NCBI GenBank assembly: GCA_028753945.1
Contig: JAPNXP010000001.1
Span: forward strand, 14,808,501 to 14,872,500
Reading direction: 5' to 3'
Length of the DNA stretch: 64,000 nt
Source of the DNA: Hexactinellida sp. DTS-2022
Taxonomy: Eukaryota > Porifera > Hexactinellida
Under the pieces are notes generated by a model that was not told the DNA's origin, did no database searches, and worked only from the letters and a program-made list of their open reading frames with translations. The position numbers and the translations under genes are program-made. Numbering within the stretch: position 1 is the stretch's first letter; every line of letters begins with the position of its first letter. Positions 44,829 through 55,367 of the stretch are shown here, in pieces.

Positions 44829-46722
44829 ACGAGCCCTTCGGTCTCGGTCGCTTTGCGACAGATCGGTGCTACGCACCTCAAGTTAACGGCCGCTGAGCGG
44901 CCTTACTCCTCACATTTTCTACCATGGAAATGGTAGATAGCTACAGTATCTAATTTTCATTAATTTGTTTACCTATTTTGTGTAAACAACAACAACAATA
45001 TTCATATTAGAAATTGTAACCGCGAAAATCGTGTTCAGCACACTTGTTTACTTATAATACCTATTGAAAGTTAACTTCTAGGTTGATTTTGAATTTTCAT
45101 TAAATTGTTTAGCTATTTTGGGTAAACAACAACAACAACAACAACAAATATTCATATTAGAAAATTTTAAACGCGAAATTCGTGTTCAGCATACTTGTTT
45201 ACCTATAATACCCTTTGAAAACTAACTTCTAGGTTGATTCTGAATTTTCATTAATTTGTTTACCTATTTTGTGTAAACAACAACAACAAATATTCATATT
45301 AGAAATTTTAACCGCGAAATTCGTGTTCAGCATACTTGTTTACCTATAATACTCGTTGAAAGCTAACTTCTAGGTTGATTTTGAATTTTCATTAATTTGT
45401 TTACCTATTTTGTGTAAACAACAACAACAAATATTCATATTAGAAAATTTTAACCGCGAAAATCGTGTTCAGCACACTTGTTTACCTATAATACCCGTTG
45501 AAAGCTAACTTCTAGGTTGATTTTGAATTTTCATTAATTTGTTTACCTATTTTGTGTAAACAACAACAACAAATATTCATATTAGAAAATTTTAACCGCG
45601 AAAATCGTGTTCAGCATACTTGTTTACCTATAATACCCTTTGAAAACTAACTTCTAGGTTGATTCTGAATTTTCATTAATTTGTTTACCTATTTTGTGTA
45701 AACAACAACAACAAATATTCATATTAGAAATTTTAACCGCGAAATTCGTGTTCAGCATACTTGTTTACCTATAATACTCGTTGAAAGCTAACTTCTAGGT
45801 TGATTTTGAATTTTCATTAATTTGTTTACCTATTTTGTGTAAACAACAACAACAAATATTCATATTAGAAAATTTTAACCGCGAAAATCGTGTTCAGCAC
45901 ACTTGTTTACCTATAATACCCGTTGAAAGCTAACTTCTAGGTTGATTTTGAATTTTCATTAATTTGTTTACCTATTTTGTGTAAACAACAACAACAAATA
46001 TTCATATTAGAAAATTTTAACCGCGAAAATCGTGTTCAGCATACTTGTTTACCTATAATACTCGTTGAAAGCTAACTTCTAGGTTGATTTTGAATTTTCA
46101 TTAATTTGTTTACCTATTTTGTGTAAACAACAACAACAAATATTCATATTAGAAAATTTTAACCGCGAAAATCGTGTTCAGCACACTTGTTTACCTATAA
46201 TACCCGTTGAAAGCTAACTTCTAGGTTGATTTTGAATTTTCATTAATTTGTTTACCTATTTTGTGTAAACAACAACAACAAATATTCATATTAGAAAATT
46301 TTAACCGCGAAAATCGTGTTCAGCATACTTGTTTACCTATAATACTCGTTGAAAGCTAACTTCTAGGTTGATTTTGAATTTTCATTAATTTGTTTACCTA
46401 TTTTGTGTAAACAACAACAACAAATATTCATATTAGAAAATTTTAACCGCGAAAATCGTGTTCAGCACACTTGTTTACCTATAATACCCGTTGAAAGCTA
46501 ACTTCTAGGTTGATTTTGAATTTTCATTAATTTGTTTACCTATTTTGTGTAAACAACAACAACAAATATTAATATGAGAAATTTATAAACGCGAAATTCG
46601 TGTTCAGCATACTTGTTTACCTATTATAACATTTGTTTACCTATTTATAACATTTGAAAGTTAGTTTATATCCCAATATTAATTGCGGTTTCTATTCCCC
46701 CATCACTTTAATACAATCCGGA

Positions 46723-46761
<39 letters not shown>

Positions 46762-46784
46762 CAATCGAGATTTAATAATATAGA
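44829..46784 (-). mobile_element. Large Helitron-like element with about 11 tandem units
   Basis: Minus-strand start TCTATATTATTAAATC at 46784, CA/GT tract, then ~140-bp units to about 44950, and the multi-hairpin tail ending GGGCTCGT at 44829. In the part nearest the 5' end, units alternate between two variants (CAGCATACTTG with ATAATACTCG, and CAGCACACTTG with ATAATACCCG), a two-unit higher-order repeat. Confidence 0.8.
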
Positions 46785-46894
46785 TGTATGATGCTTGTCA
46801 ATCAATTAATTTTGGTTTACTTCTAATACCAAAGAAATACACTGTACTGTTTGTGGATTAATTTGATTCGTACTATAACTGGACGAACATCGAA

Positions 46895-46934
46895 GATGGG
46901 TCATGGGTCACAGATCCGTGACCCATGACCCATC
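46895..46934. repeat. 40-bp inverted repeat
   Basis: GATGGGTCATGGGTCAC, six bases, then its exact inverse. Confidence 0.85.
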
Positions 46935-47017
46935 AAGTACCATCATATGTAATCACATTTGAAAAGTTTGCTTGGGTTCAGAAGTACGTGTAAATAAAAT
47001 TTGCACTTATCGAAATT

Positions 47018-47203
47018 CAGTCGAGTCTCCCAAAACGGACACTCCGAGAAGCTCACAACCCGTCTAGAACGGACAAACCTCGTGGAACGAAATGAATTTT
47101 CTATACATGTAATATTTAAGGACCAGACTCCGAGATTCGGACATCTCTCTACAACAGACAAAATCCATGCCCCAAATGTGCCCGTTATTCGGAGACTCCA
47201 CTG
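47018..47203. mobile_element. Pogo/Tigger-type MITE, 186 bp
   Basis: CAGTCGAGTCTCCCAAAACG and CGTTATTCGGAGACTCCACTG are inverted. TA follows at the right; the left flank is TT. Confidence 0.65.
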
Positions 47204-47514
47204 TATATCAGTTTGTTCATTAGATATTTCTTTTGATGTCACCTGAAAATTCAAGGAAATTTATAACTATCTAACAAGTGCTTCCTATCCGGATGAGATC
47301 ATAGAAAACATGAAGCGATCCATCTGCAAAAACGTTAAACGTTACAAACTCTGTTCCGGGAAGTTATCTACGATTGGGAACAAATTGAATTGATAAACTA
47401 TCTATTGTAAATCTTAGGTCCCGGTCCAGTGTCCTAAAAGAAATTCACGATGATTGTGGCCATCAATGCTATCGTTGTACATACAAACTAGCCGTAGAAT
47501 TTCAATTACAATTA

Positions 47515-47700
47515 CAGTCGACACCGCTTAACGAAGCCACCGGTTAATAGATTTCTCCATTAATGGGGTCAAAATTTCACCGGATTTATAGGACGGAATG
47601 ACATTTTGGCTTAAAATATTTTTCGGTTACTAGATTTCTCCGCTTAATCGGGGCAAAGTAACCTGGTGCCGAGGTGACTCTATTAAGCGGAGTATCCGGA
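47515..47700. mobile_element. Pogo-like MITE, right end unclear
   Basis: TA-CAGTCGACACCGCTTAACG at the left. CTCTATTAAGCGGAGTATCC near 47685 resembles the right end of the MITE at 48198 but lacks the final CTG-TA. Confidence 0.5.
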
Positions 47701-48072
47701 ATTCATATTAATTAACCAATATCATTTGTATTTAAGAAGGCTTTGAAGGAACTGAAATAGTGTTCGTATTAACCTAAAATTCGTACTAATTGTGTTTTCA
47801 CTAAAGAGGTTCTACTGTGGATCAATCCATTAGATCATGCATTGAGAGCAGGGCAGGATTTACCCTTGAGTGGCCTGAAGGTTGAACCACAGAAGTGGCC
47901 CGAACATGATCGACATTGGTCGGTAGTGGTCCTGTAGTGGCCCATTGGCAGGGTTGCAGTGGGTATGGGAATGAGAAATTTTTTTAGCCTATGGGAATTC
48001 CCATAGGACTATCATTAGAATTTCCACACATTCATATAGATCATCATATTACAATAAAGTATAGTGTACATT

Positions 48073-48525
48073 CAGTGGCGGCGGAAGCATTTAGATGTAG
48101 GTGCTCGCACTCCTCATTTAGGCCCAAAAAACAAAAAATAGGCCCAAATAATAGCTGACTAAGTGACTATTAATATAGTACATAATTACAGAATTTACAG
48201 TTTACCCCGCTTAATAGGGTCACATCGGGAGTCGGGACCAGGCCATTTTGAGCCGATTAAGCGGAATAAAGGTGTTGGCCCGATTAACCGGAGTAATTTA
48301 ACGCTATTTAAATGTTTCTGTTTCTAGCCAAGTGACCCGATTAGTCAGGTTGATCCGATTAACCAGTTGCTCTATTAAGCGGAGTCTACTGTATCTATTA
48401 AACCCAAATAGAATATCTGAATATTCTGATCACTGGTGTTATAAATGCAGTTGATGCCCTTAAAAATAATTAGGCCCAAATTTTCTGAGAAAATATAGGT
48501 GCTCGCAGTGCTTCCGCCGCCTATG
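48073..48525. mobile_element. hAT-type element, third level
   Basis: Perfect TSD TGTACATT at 48065-48072 and 48526-48533. Ends CAGTGGCGGCGGAAGCA and TGCTTCCGCCGCCTATG. Confidence 0.92.
48198..48391. mobile_element. Pogo-type MITE, innermost
   Basis: TA at 48196-48197 and 48392-48393. CAGTTTACCCCGCTTAATAG and CTATTAAGCGGAGTCTACTG are inverted. Confidence 0.88.
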
Positions 48526-49055
48526 TGTACATTATGGTTGTAGACAAACCATAATGATTCATGAACACTATATAGGCGAATTCCCATACGTAGGAATCCT
48601 GTGTAAAATTGTAAATGCTATGGGATTTCCCACATGTGGGAATCCTGTGGGAATTCCTACATGTGGGAATCCTGTGGGAAATCCTACATGTGGGAAATCC
48701 TATGGGAATTCCCACATGTGGGAATCCTATGGGAATTCCCAAAGAAATCCTGTGGGAATGGGATGGGAATGGGAATGAAAATTTCCTTCCCATGGCAACC
48801 CTGCCCATTGGTCCTGTAGTGTCCTGTACATTGGTCCTGTAGTGGCCCGAAGGCTATAGCCAACTTAGCCTAATGGTAAATCCGGCCCTGATTGAGAGTA
48901 TTCCTGAACATTTGTCATATCATGAAGCGTTTCCGAATTAATATGAGCATTATAATACAAATGTGTATATAGAAAAACAACACATAGATCTAAACTAGTA
49001 TAGTAAAGACGAGTTCCACAGATAAAAGAACTCAAATAATAGACGAAATACTTGG

Positions 49056-50159
49056 TTAGAACATCTGAATGCAATGTTCAGGGTTTCGAGACACAACTAT
49101 AACTCTACCTTCTCTGTCCGTAGCTATCCCAGTAGGAAAGATAAGATCTCCTCTTCCCTCTCCTCTCTTCCCAAACTTGTGTAGCAGTTCTCCTCCGCTA
49201 GAGAATATCACAACAGAATTAGCTGAAAAGTCAGCGAATAGAATATTAAAATCTCTGTCGAGACAGAAGTAATAAGGGTTATTCAGCTGATTGTATCCTC
49301 CTCGTGATATTGTCTCTCTAATCAGTTGATGAGAGTAGTTATAGAAATGTATGCATGGGTTTCTAGATGTTAGTACAACAAAATTTTGTGGAGTTAGCTT
49401 GATATCAATCGGAAAGTAACTAGGAATGAATGAATTGAAAGTTAAATCCAAATTCAAACACTGAATGCGATGGTTGTTCACGTCACAAATGTAAATAAGA
49501 TTATTCACAGGTGATACAGCTACTCCACCTGGATATTTAAATTGCAGTTCTTTCTCGCCTTTTCTCCCAACCGACTGTAAGTATCTACCTTCGGTAGAGT
49601 ATACAGTGAGGCAATTAGCTTCATACTGTGTTACATATACTTTGTTAAGATGGATACAGATACCAGTTGGCCCGTTCATCTTGTCACTGAAAGTGAATAA
49701 TAATTCTAAAGAATCACTAAAGACTTGTACGCGCTTATTTTCTCCGTCACAAATATACACATTATTCGTATCCGAGTCAATACAAATTGACTTAGGCCAT
49801 TTGAACTCCCCAGGAGTTGAAGAGGTCTTCTCACTGTGTTTCCCAGCTACCTTTATAGGATTTCCTTTATTATTGTAGTCCGCTACTCCTCTCACTCGAA
49901 TCGATCCTGTCCTACTCAGTATTCCTTCTAGGTTTGTATCCCACTCCAGCTCGACTCGTCTCATACTATCTCTAGCTGTCTCCAGACTAGTCCTTGAATT
50001 AATCTCTCCCCTGTAGACATCCTCTAGCTGTTGCAGCTCTGACAGCAGTGCTGTCTCTCTCTCTTGCAGCACCTGATGAGCTCTGGCTACTCTATTCCGT
50101 AGCTCTACTCGCACCCTCTCTATCTGTGTCAGGAATGGATTCTCAATAGCACTAGCCAT
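49056..50159 (-). CDS. Coiled-coil/NHL protein, copy 3, shortened coiled coil
   Basis: 367 residues, uninterrupted. Compared with the 411-residue copies it lacks 44 residues (132 bp, in frame) of the coiled coil: EDVYRGEINSRTSLETARD joins across the gap. The start (MASAIENPFL) has a small local change. All propeller blades remain, ending FPTGIATDREGRVIVV. TATAAAT (minus strand, 50211-50217) and the downstream inverted repeat are kept. It may still work with weaker oligomerisation. It is head to head with copy 4. Confidence 0.85.
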   Translation of the reverse strand: MASAIENPFLTQIERVRVELRNRVARAHQVLQERETALLSELQQLEDVYRGEINSRTSLETARDSMRRVELEWDTNLEGILSRTGSIRVRGVADYNNKGNPIKVAGKHSEKTSSTPGEFKWPKSICIDSDTNNVYICDGENKRVQVFSDSLELLFTFSDKMNGPTGICIHLNKVYVTQYEANCLTVYSTEGRYLQSVGRKGEKELQFKYPGGVAVSPVNNLIYICDVNNHRIQCLNLDLTFNSFIPSYFPIDIKLTPQNFVVLTSRNPCIHFYNYSHQLIRETISRGGYNQLNNPYYFCLDRDFNILFADFSANSVVIFSSGGELLHKFGKRGEGRGDLIFPTGIATDREGRVIVVSRNPEHCIQMF

Positions 50160-51327
50160 CTTGTGTAACTTGATACAAATATTAACTTAGTATTCTTTCA
50201 GAATACTAACATTTATACTAACTTTGAGCTACTTATTTATTAACAGAGGAATTATTGTCACAAATGGTTCCTAAGAATCCTGCTAAAAGCCTACATGCGA
50301 AATTGTACCAGAAGCATATCGACTGACACCCGTAAAGTAATTCCCCAAAGTCCTGGAAATTATTACTCTTACATAAAATAAGATCCAAACGACAATAAAG
50401 TGCGTCAGACTACAAATACCCATGCTCAAGTTGTATGACGGCGGGCACCTTAATCCTATGTATTTAACATAGAACAATATAAGAATACTCATTCCCTTCC
50501 AAATACGTAGTTATCAACAAATTTGCAAAATTCCTTTATTATGAACATTCAAAGGTACCAAAAATAGTGATCATTATAGACTTCATAATCATCGAACTTA
50601 ACGTTCACAGACTTCCTGACCTTCTTTACTCGGGTCCCTCTTTTTATAGTTGTGATTGAAAGTTTTTTAATCAAGTTACTAGTAGTCATTTCTATACTGG
50701 GAGAGGTTTGCAACGGTTCAGGTGAATTATTTGGTTTATCTCGTAATTTGGCTCTGTCAGATGATCATTAACTCAAAATCTTTCAACACTAGCCAAGCAT
50801 AGGTTAACAATGGTGTCAGGCAGGCGCGTCACGTCCTTTCGAAAAGTGGTACGGCGGAGAATTTTAGAGTATTCGAATGTGGTCTGGCGATCATTAAATC
50901 ATTAATTGAATAGATTATCAATGAATTATTTAATTTCGAGAAGATAGTACCCGATCTCCAAGGTAATATGTTGCATTGTTTTGTAGTGAGTCACACAAAC
51001 GTTACGGTCTCCGACTCATAGGAGCTACTTGTAGTGTGAGTGGTTTCGTCCCATTGCAGGGAGTCATCAGAAGGGTAACCCTCAACTACATAGGTCCATG
51101 TCCGTCCGTTATAAATTACCACCATAAATCCGGGAGCAGCCTCCGTACAGTTTAATTAACCTGCCTATGTAATGCTTCTACAGTTTCGTATGTAGGCTTG
51201 TAGCAGGATTCTTAGAACCATTGTGATAATAATTCCTCTGTTAATAATAAGTAGGCTGAAAGTTAGTATAAATACTATTAGTATACTGAAGGAATACTCC
51301 GTTAATATTTGTATCAAGTTACACAAG
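50160..51327. promoter_or_regulatory. Shared divergent 5' region of NHL copies 3 and 4
   Basis: Both ends hold the same sequence in opposite orientation: TTAACAGAGGAATTATT... at 50240 and its inverse near 51235, extending about 90 bp past the TATA boxes (ATTTATA 50211-50217; TATAAAT 51267-51273). AGTATTC-TGAAA-GAATACT is a perfect inverted repeat at copy 3 and slightly imperfect at copy 4. The middle 600 bp holds nothing recognised except the block at 51030-51085, also seen near 60905. Confidence 0.6.
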
Positions 51328-52563
51328 ATGGCTAGTGTTAATCTGCCAGTAGGGAATCCATTCCTGACACAGATAGAGAGGGTGCGAGTAGAGCTACGGG
51401 AGAGAGTAGCCAGAGCTCATCAGGTGCTGCGAGAGAGAGAGACAGCACTGCTGTCAGAGCTGCAGCAGCTAGAGGATGTCTACAGGGGAGAGGGAGTTGG
51501 TAAACAGATTGATCAGCTGAGAATAACGAAAGAACAAAACATTGCTACTCTTACGGATAATGAAAATCAAGAGTTTCTCCAACAGATTATAGCGCAGTTG
51601 GATGCCCGCATGAGAGAGCTAGAAGCTAGTCTGGAGACAACTAGAGACAGGATGAGACGAGTGGAGCTGGAGTGGGATACAAACCTAGAAGGAATACTGA
51701 GTAGGACAGGATCGATTCGAGTGAGAGGAGAAGCGGACTACAAGGAGAAAGGAAATCCTATAAAGGTAGCTGGGAAACATAGAGAGGAGACCTCTTCAAC
51801 TCCTGGAGAGTTTAAACGACCTAATTCAATTGTTATTGACTCTAACACGAATAATATGTATATTTGTGATGGATGGAATAATCGCGTACAAGTCTTTAAT
51901 GATTCTTTAGAATTCTTGTTCACTTTCAGTGAGAAGATGAATGAACCATTTGGTATCTTTATCCATCTTAACAAAGTCTACATCACACAGTATGGAACTA
52001 ATTCCCTAACTGTATACTCTATTGAAGGTAAATACATACAGTCAGTTGGGAGAAGAGGCAAGAAAGAAATGGAGTTTCATCATCCAAGAGGGGTAGCTGT
52101 ATCGAAAGTGAGGAATCTGATTTACATTTGTGAATACAGTAACAATCGCATTCAATGTTTGAATTTGGATTTAGCTTTCAATTCATTCATTCCTGTTAAG
52201 AAGCGTCCATTTGATATCAAGCTAACTCCACAGAATATTGTTGTGCTGGAAGGTGGAAATCAATGCATTCGTTTCTATGACTACTCTCATCAGCTGATTA
52301 GGGAGATAATACCACGAGGAGAAGGCAATCAGGTGATTAACTCTCTTTTCTTCTGTCTGGACAGAGAATTCAATATTATATTGACTAATTTATCATCTCA
52401 TTCTGTCCTGATATTCTCTAGCAGAGGAGAACTGCTACACAAGTTTGGGAAGAGAGGAAAGGAAAAAGGAGACCTTGTCTCTCCTACTGGAATAGCTACG
52501 GATAGAGAAGGTAGAGTAATAGTTGTGTCTCAAAACCCTGAACATTGTATTCAGATGTTCTAA
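51328..52563 (+). CDS. Coiled-coil/NHL-repeat protein, copy 4 (intact)
   Basis: 411 residues from MASVNLPVGNPFL. The frame is open 35 codons further upstream, but that part corresponds to 5' UTR in the other copies, and TATAAAT lies 61 bases before this ATG, so I take the later start. Same plan as copy 1: coiled coil to about residue 140, then NHL blades (MYICDGWNNRVQVF, IYICEYSNNRIQCL). No disabling change. Differences from copy 1 are spread through the propeller surface. It diverges from copy 3. Confidence 0.88.
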   Translation: MASVNLPVGNPFLTQIERVRVELRERVARAHQVLRERETALLSELQQLEDVYRGEGVGKQIDQLRITKEQNIATLTDNENQEFLQQIIAQLDARMRELEASLETTRDRMRRVELEWDTNLEGILSRTGSIRVRGEADYKEKGNPIKVAGKHREETSSTPGEFKRPNSIVIDSNTNNMYICDGWNNRVQVFNDSLEFLFTFSEKMNEPFGIFIHLNKVYITQYGTNSLTVYSIEGKYIQSVGRRGKKEMEFHHPRGVAVSKVRNLIYICEYSNNRIQCLNLDLAFNSFIPVKKRPFDIKLTPQNIVVLEGGNQCIRFYDYSHQLIREIIPRGEGNQVINSLFFCLDREFNIILTNLSSHSVLIFSSRGELLHKFGKRGKEKGDLVSPTGIATDREGRVIVVSQNPEHCIQMF

Positions 52564-52936
52564 CCAAGTATTATATTTGTTGTTTGAGTGATTTTATTTG
52601 TGGAACTCGTTTTTACTATACTAGTTTAGAATTATGTGTTGTTTTTGTAAATACACATTTGTATTAGAATGCTCATATTAATTAGGAATCGATCATGATA
52701 TGACAAATGTATAGTTACTCTAAATCAGTGGTTCTTAACCTTTTTTAGCCGTTTACCCCTTGTCCTAGGTGAGTAGTGCCCATTTACCTCAGAGATTTTT
52801 CTCCTGACAAAATGTTCAATTACGAATGTTTATTGCGCGCCATATATAGTATGTAACAAATTAGCACATAAAATACTATGATATGTGAATTAGAGAACTA
52901 TATTATTACTATTTTTCTATAAACCAATGACAACTC

Positions 52937-54712
52937 TTAGTGTGAGCCCTGAAATTGTTTGCTCTTCACCAAAAGCTGAATTCTTGGTAATGTTGTGGAT
53001 AGAGACACTCGCATGTCATCTTCGGGGAACAAACGAGAACGTGCTTTCGTCTTCATAGTGACGAGAGCCGAAAAGCCTGATTCGCATAGATAAGTGGTCA
53101 CAAAGGGTACGATTACATTGAATGCACGCTGAGATAGTATTGGATAAGCTTCAATCAAGCTTCCCCAAAATTTTCCTGGTGTCTCCACTTCAAACCTGTG
53201 CCGAAGAGCTGCTGAAGATTGCATTTCAATCAGTTCATCTTTCCCAGGATCATCATCGTCTACTTCACTCAATTTTGTTATGAAAGGTCTAGTTATCCAG
53301 TCTCCCGTGGAGATCATCCCGATCGAGAAATAATTATTAAAACTACTCTTGAGAGCACGCAAATGGCCAGCTATTTCTTCAATGAGGTCAGCCGAGACAA
53401 AAAAATCTGGACTACAGATACCATCCAGATTAGAAAAAGTAGCAAAATTCTTCTTTTCAATCCGGATTGCCCATAGCTCAAGTCTGGTTTGAAATGCCTG
53501 CAACTTTTCTGAAGCTTCTAAAATTGTGACGGTGTTACCCTGCATTGCCAAGTTGACTTGATTGAGCAATGCAAATATATCAGACAAATAGGCCATTGTA
53601 GCAATGAATTTAGAATCTTCGAAATGTTCTGACAAAGATGACCCTTTGTCACGAAGAAATATACCCATCTCAACACGAAGATCAAAGATTCGAGAAAGCA
53701 TAAGTCCTCGCGAAAGCCATCGCACTTCAGTGTGGTACAACAATACTGAATAATGCGAACCAAGCTCGTCACACAATTTTTTGAAAAGACGATGATTCAG
53801 AGCACGACTTCGGATATAGTTGACACATTCAATTACTTTGGCCAACACATACTTTAAGTATTGTGGAAGAGTTTTTGATGCCAATGCATGCCGATGAAGT
53901 ACGCAGTGGGTAGAGATCACATGAGGAGCTCTCTTTTTTACTAAAGTGGTGAATCCACTTTTAACTCCCATCATTGCTGGGGCACCATCTGTACACAAAG
54001 ATCCAACATTATCCCAAGTGATTTGGTTTTGTTCAAAAAATCCCTCCAACTTTTCAAACACGTCGATAGCTTTCGTTGTCGACTCCAGGGATTCACACAT
54101 CAGAAATTCCTCCTTCAAATCTCCTTCATGAATATAACGAGAGAAGACTAACAGCTGCGAAAAGTTTGAAACATCAGTGGATTCATCCAGTTGAAGACTG
54201 ATTCTTGAAGGACTCGATCGAATTTCCGCAACAACTTGCTCCCTAATATCAAGGGACATGTCTCCTATTCGTTTTCGAATAGTATCATTGGACAAAGGAA
54301 TCTGTTGAATTTTGCGTCGAGCCTCCTCACCAATCATCAACCTCACCATTTCTAATGCACATGGTTTGACGAGAGTCTCACCGATTGTGTGATCCTTTTT
54401 TGCTTTCGCAATTTTAAAAGCTACCGTGTAGGACGCTTCCAGAGCTACTTTATGTTCTGGGAGAAACCCGTGTTTTGCAAGTGTTCCTTCAGCACGGATC
54501 CGAGCTCTTTTGACCCTGAATTCTTCATTACTGTAGTTGGATTCACTTGGATGACTTGACTGTAGGTGCTGTCTCAAAATGGACGGTTTCAATGAACCAT
54601 TTCCTAACACTTTTGAGCAAAAAATGCATTTAGGTTTTTCAATACCATCCAAAACTATGAAATCGAAGCCGAACTGAACATAAGAATCGTCATAATTTCT
54701 TTTCTTTGACAT
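52937..54712 (-). CDS. hAT transposase, ZBED5/Buster-like
   Basis: 591 residues, uninterrupted. BED-like finger near residues 29-54 (CIFCSKVL, then LRQHLQSSH). Typical N-terminal segment LAKHGFLPEHKVALEASYTVAFKIAK. First catalytic Asp in SLQLDESTDVSN, second in SLCTDGAPAMMG, followed by STHCVLHRHAL. The C-terminal dimerisation block contains CESGFSALVTMKTKARSRL. Order and length match the ZBED5-like branch. It may still be active, given the intact frame and exact TSDs. Confidence 0.92.
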   Translation of the reverse strand: MSKKRNYDDSYVQFGFDFIVLDGIEKPKCIFCSKVLGNGSLKPSILRQHLQSSHPSESNYSNEEFRVKRARIRAEGTLAKHGFLPEHKVALEASYTVAFKIAKAKKDHTIGETLVKPCALEMVRLMIGEEARRKIQQIPLSNDTIRKRIGDMSLDIREQVVAEIRSSPSRISLQLDESTDVSNFSQLLVFSRYIHEGDLKEEFLMCESLESTTKAIDVFEKLEGFFEQNQITWDNVGSLCTDGAPAMMGVKSGFTTLVKKRAPHVISTHCVLHRHALASKTLPQYLKYVLAKVIECVNYIRSRALNHRLFKKLCDELGSHYSVLLYHTEVRWLSRGLMLSRIFDLRVEMGIFLRDKGSSLSEHFEDSKFIATMAYLSDIFALLNQVNLAMQGNTVTILEASEKLQAFQTRLELWAIRIEKKNFATFSNLDGICSPDFFVSADLIEEIAGHLRALKSSFNNYFSIGMISTGDWITRPFITKLSEVDDDDPGKDELIEMQSSAALRHRFEVETPGKFWGSLIEAYPILSQRAFNVIVPFVTTYLCESGFSALVTMKTKARSRLFPEDDMRVSLSTTLPRIQLLVKSKQFQGSH

Positions 54713-54749
54713 AACTAGACTAGAGTCTGCAAACTAAAACATTATCATT

Positions 54750-54960
54750 AATAATATAACTCGATTGTTGTATTGTTTGTCCGGATTGTATTAAAGTTAT
54801 AAGGGAATAGAAACCCCACTTATACTTTGAGATAGAGTAACTTCCAAGTGTAATATAGGTAAACAAGTATACTGATATGATTTTCGCAATTAGAAATTTT
54901 TATTATGAGTATTTTATTTTTTGTAGTTTACAAACAATTGGTGAAAATTCAAAATGAGCC
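54750..54960 (+). mobile_element. Diverged Helitron-like 5' fragment
   Basis: AACTCGATTGTTGT, TGTCCGGATTGTATTAAAGT and GGTAAACAAGTATACTGA match the elements at 4857 and 57734. No 3' end. Confidence 0.65.
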
Positions 54961-55367
54961 TGGAAACTCCAGAGGGTATTTTAGATGTTGGAGACAAATT
55001 TGGCATTTGTGATTCACTTGGGATATAAAAATTATGCTGATAGAACATAATAGTGTTAGGAATTTAGGATACATTAATATCCAAACACAGCAGAAAATGG
55101 TCACAAAGAGGCGAATATAATATAATAAGAATAATCGATAGCAAAATAATTAGTAATGTTTTCATAATATGCAGACCATTCTTTTCTAAAAGGAATAGTT
55201 GAATTTGAACTCATATTGTGGTCTTATTTTAAATGAGTTGTAGTTTTTAAAAGCACTTCTAGGCTAGTTATCCTAATTTTGTGAGATAATTCTATTTACC
55301 CCCCACCATCGTAAAATTTACCCCTTGGGGGTAAATTTACCCCAGGTTAAGAACCCCTGCTCTAAAT

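Larger units (their letters stand above)
47949..48803. mobile_element. hAT-type element, second level
   Basis: Perfect TSD CCCATTGG at 47941-47948 and 48804-48811. Inverted ends CAGGGTTGC and GCAACCCTG. The right half repeats GGGAATTCC / CACATGTGGGAATCC. Confidence 0.92.
47849..48890. mobile_element. hAT-type element, outermost of four nested
   Basis: Perfect TSD ATTGAGAG at 47841-47848 and 48891-48898. Inverted ends CAGGGCAGGATTTACC and GGTAAATCCGGCCCTG. Own sequence: GTGGCCCGAA/TGGTCCTGTAGTG words. Confidence 0.92.
52726..55359 (-). mobile_element. Complete hAT transposon (2634 bp), Buster/Charlie-like ends
   Basis: Perfect TSD CTCTAAAT at 52718-52725 and 55360-55367. Ends CAGTGGTTCTTAACC and GGTTAAGAACCCCTG are inverted. 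It contains an intact transposase and, upstream of it, a diverged piece of the Helitron-like 5' region (54750-54960). Confidence 0.93.

Noticed and set aside
48521..48842. Overlapping frames rich in HVGIP/GNPTCG
   Set aside because: They are readings of the GGGAATTCCCACATG satellite inside a hAT MITE.
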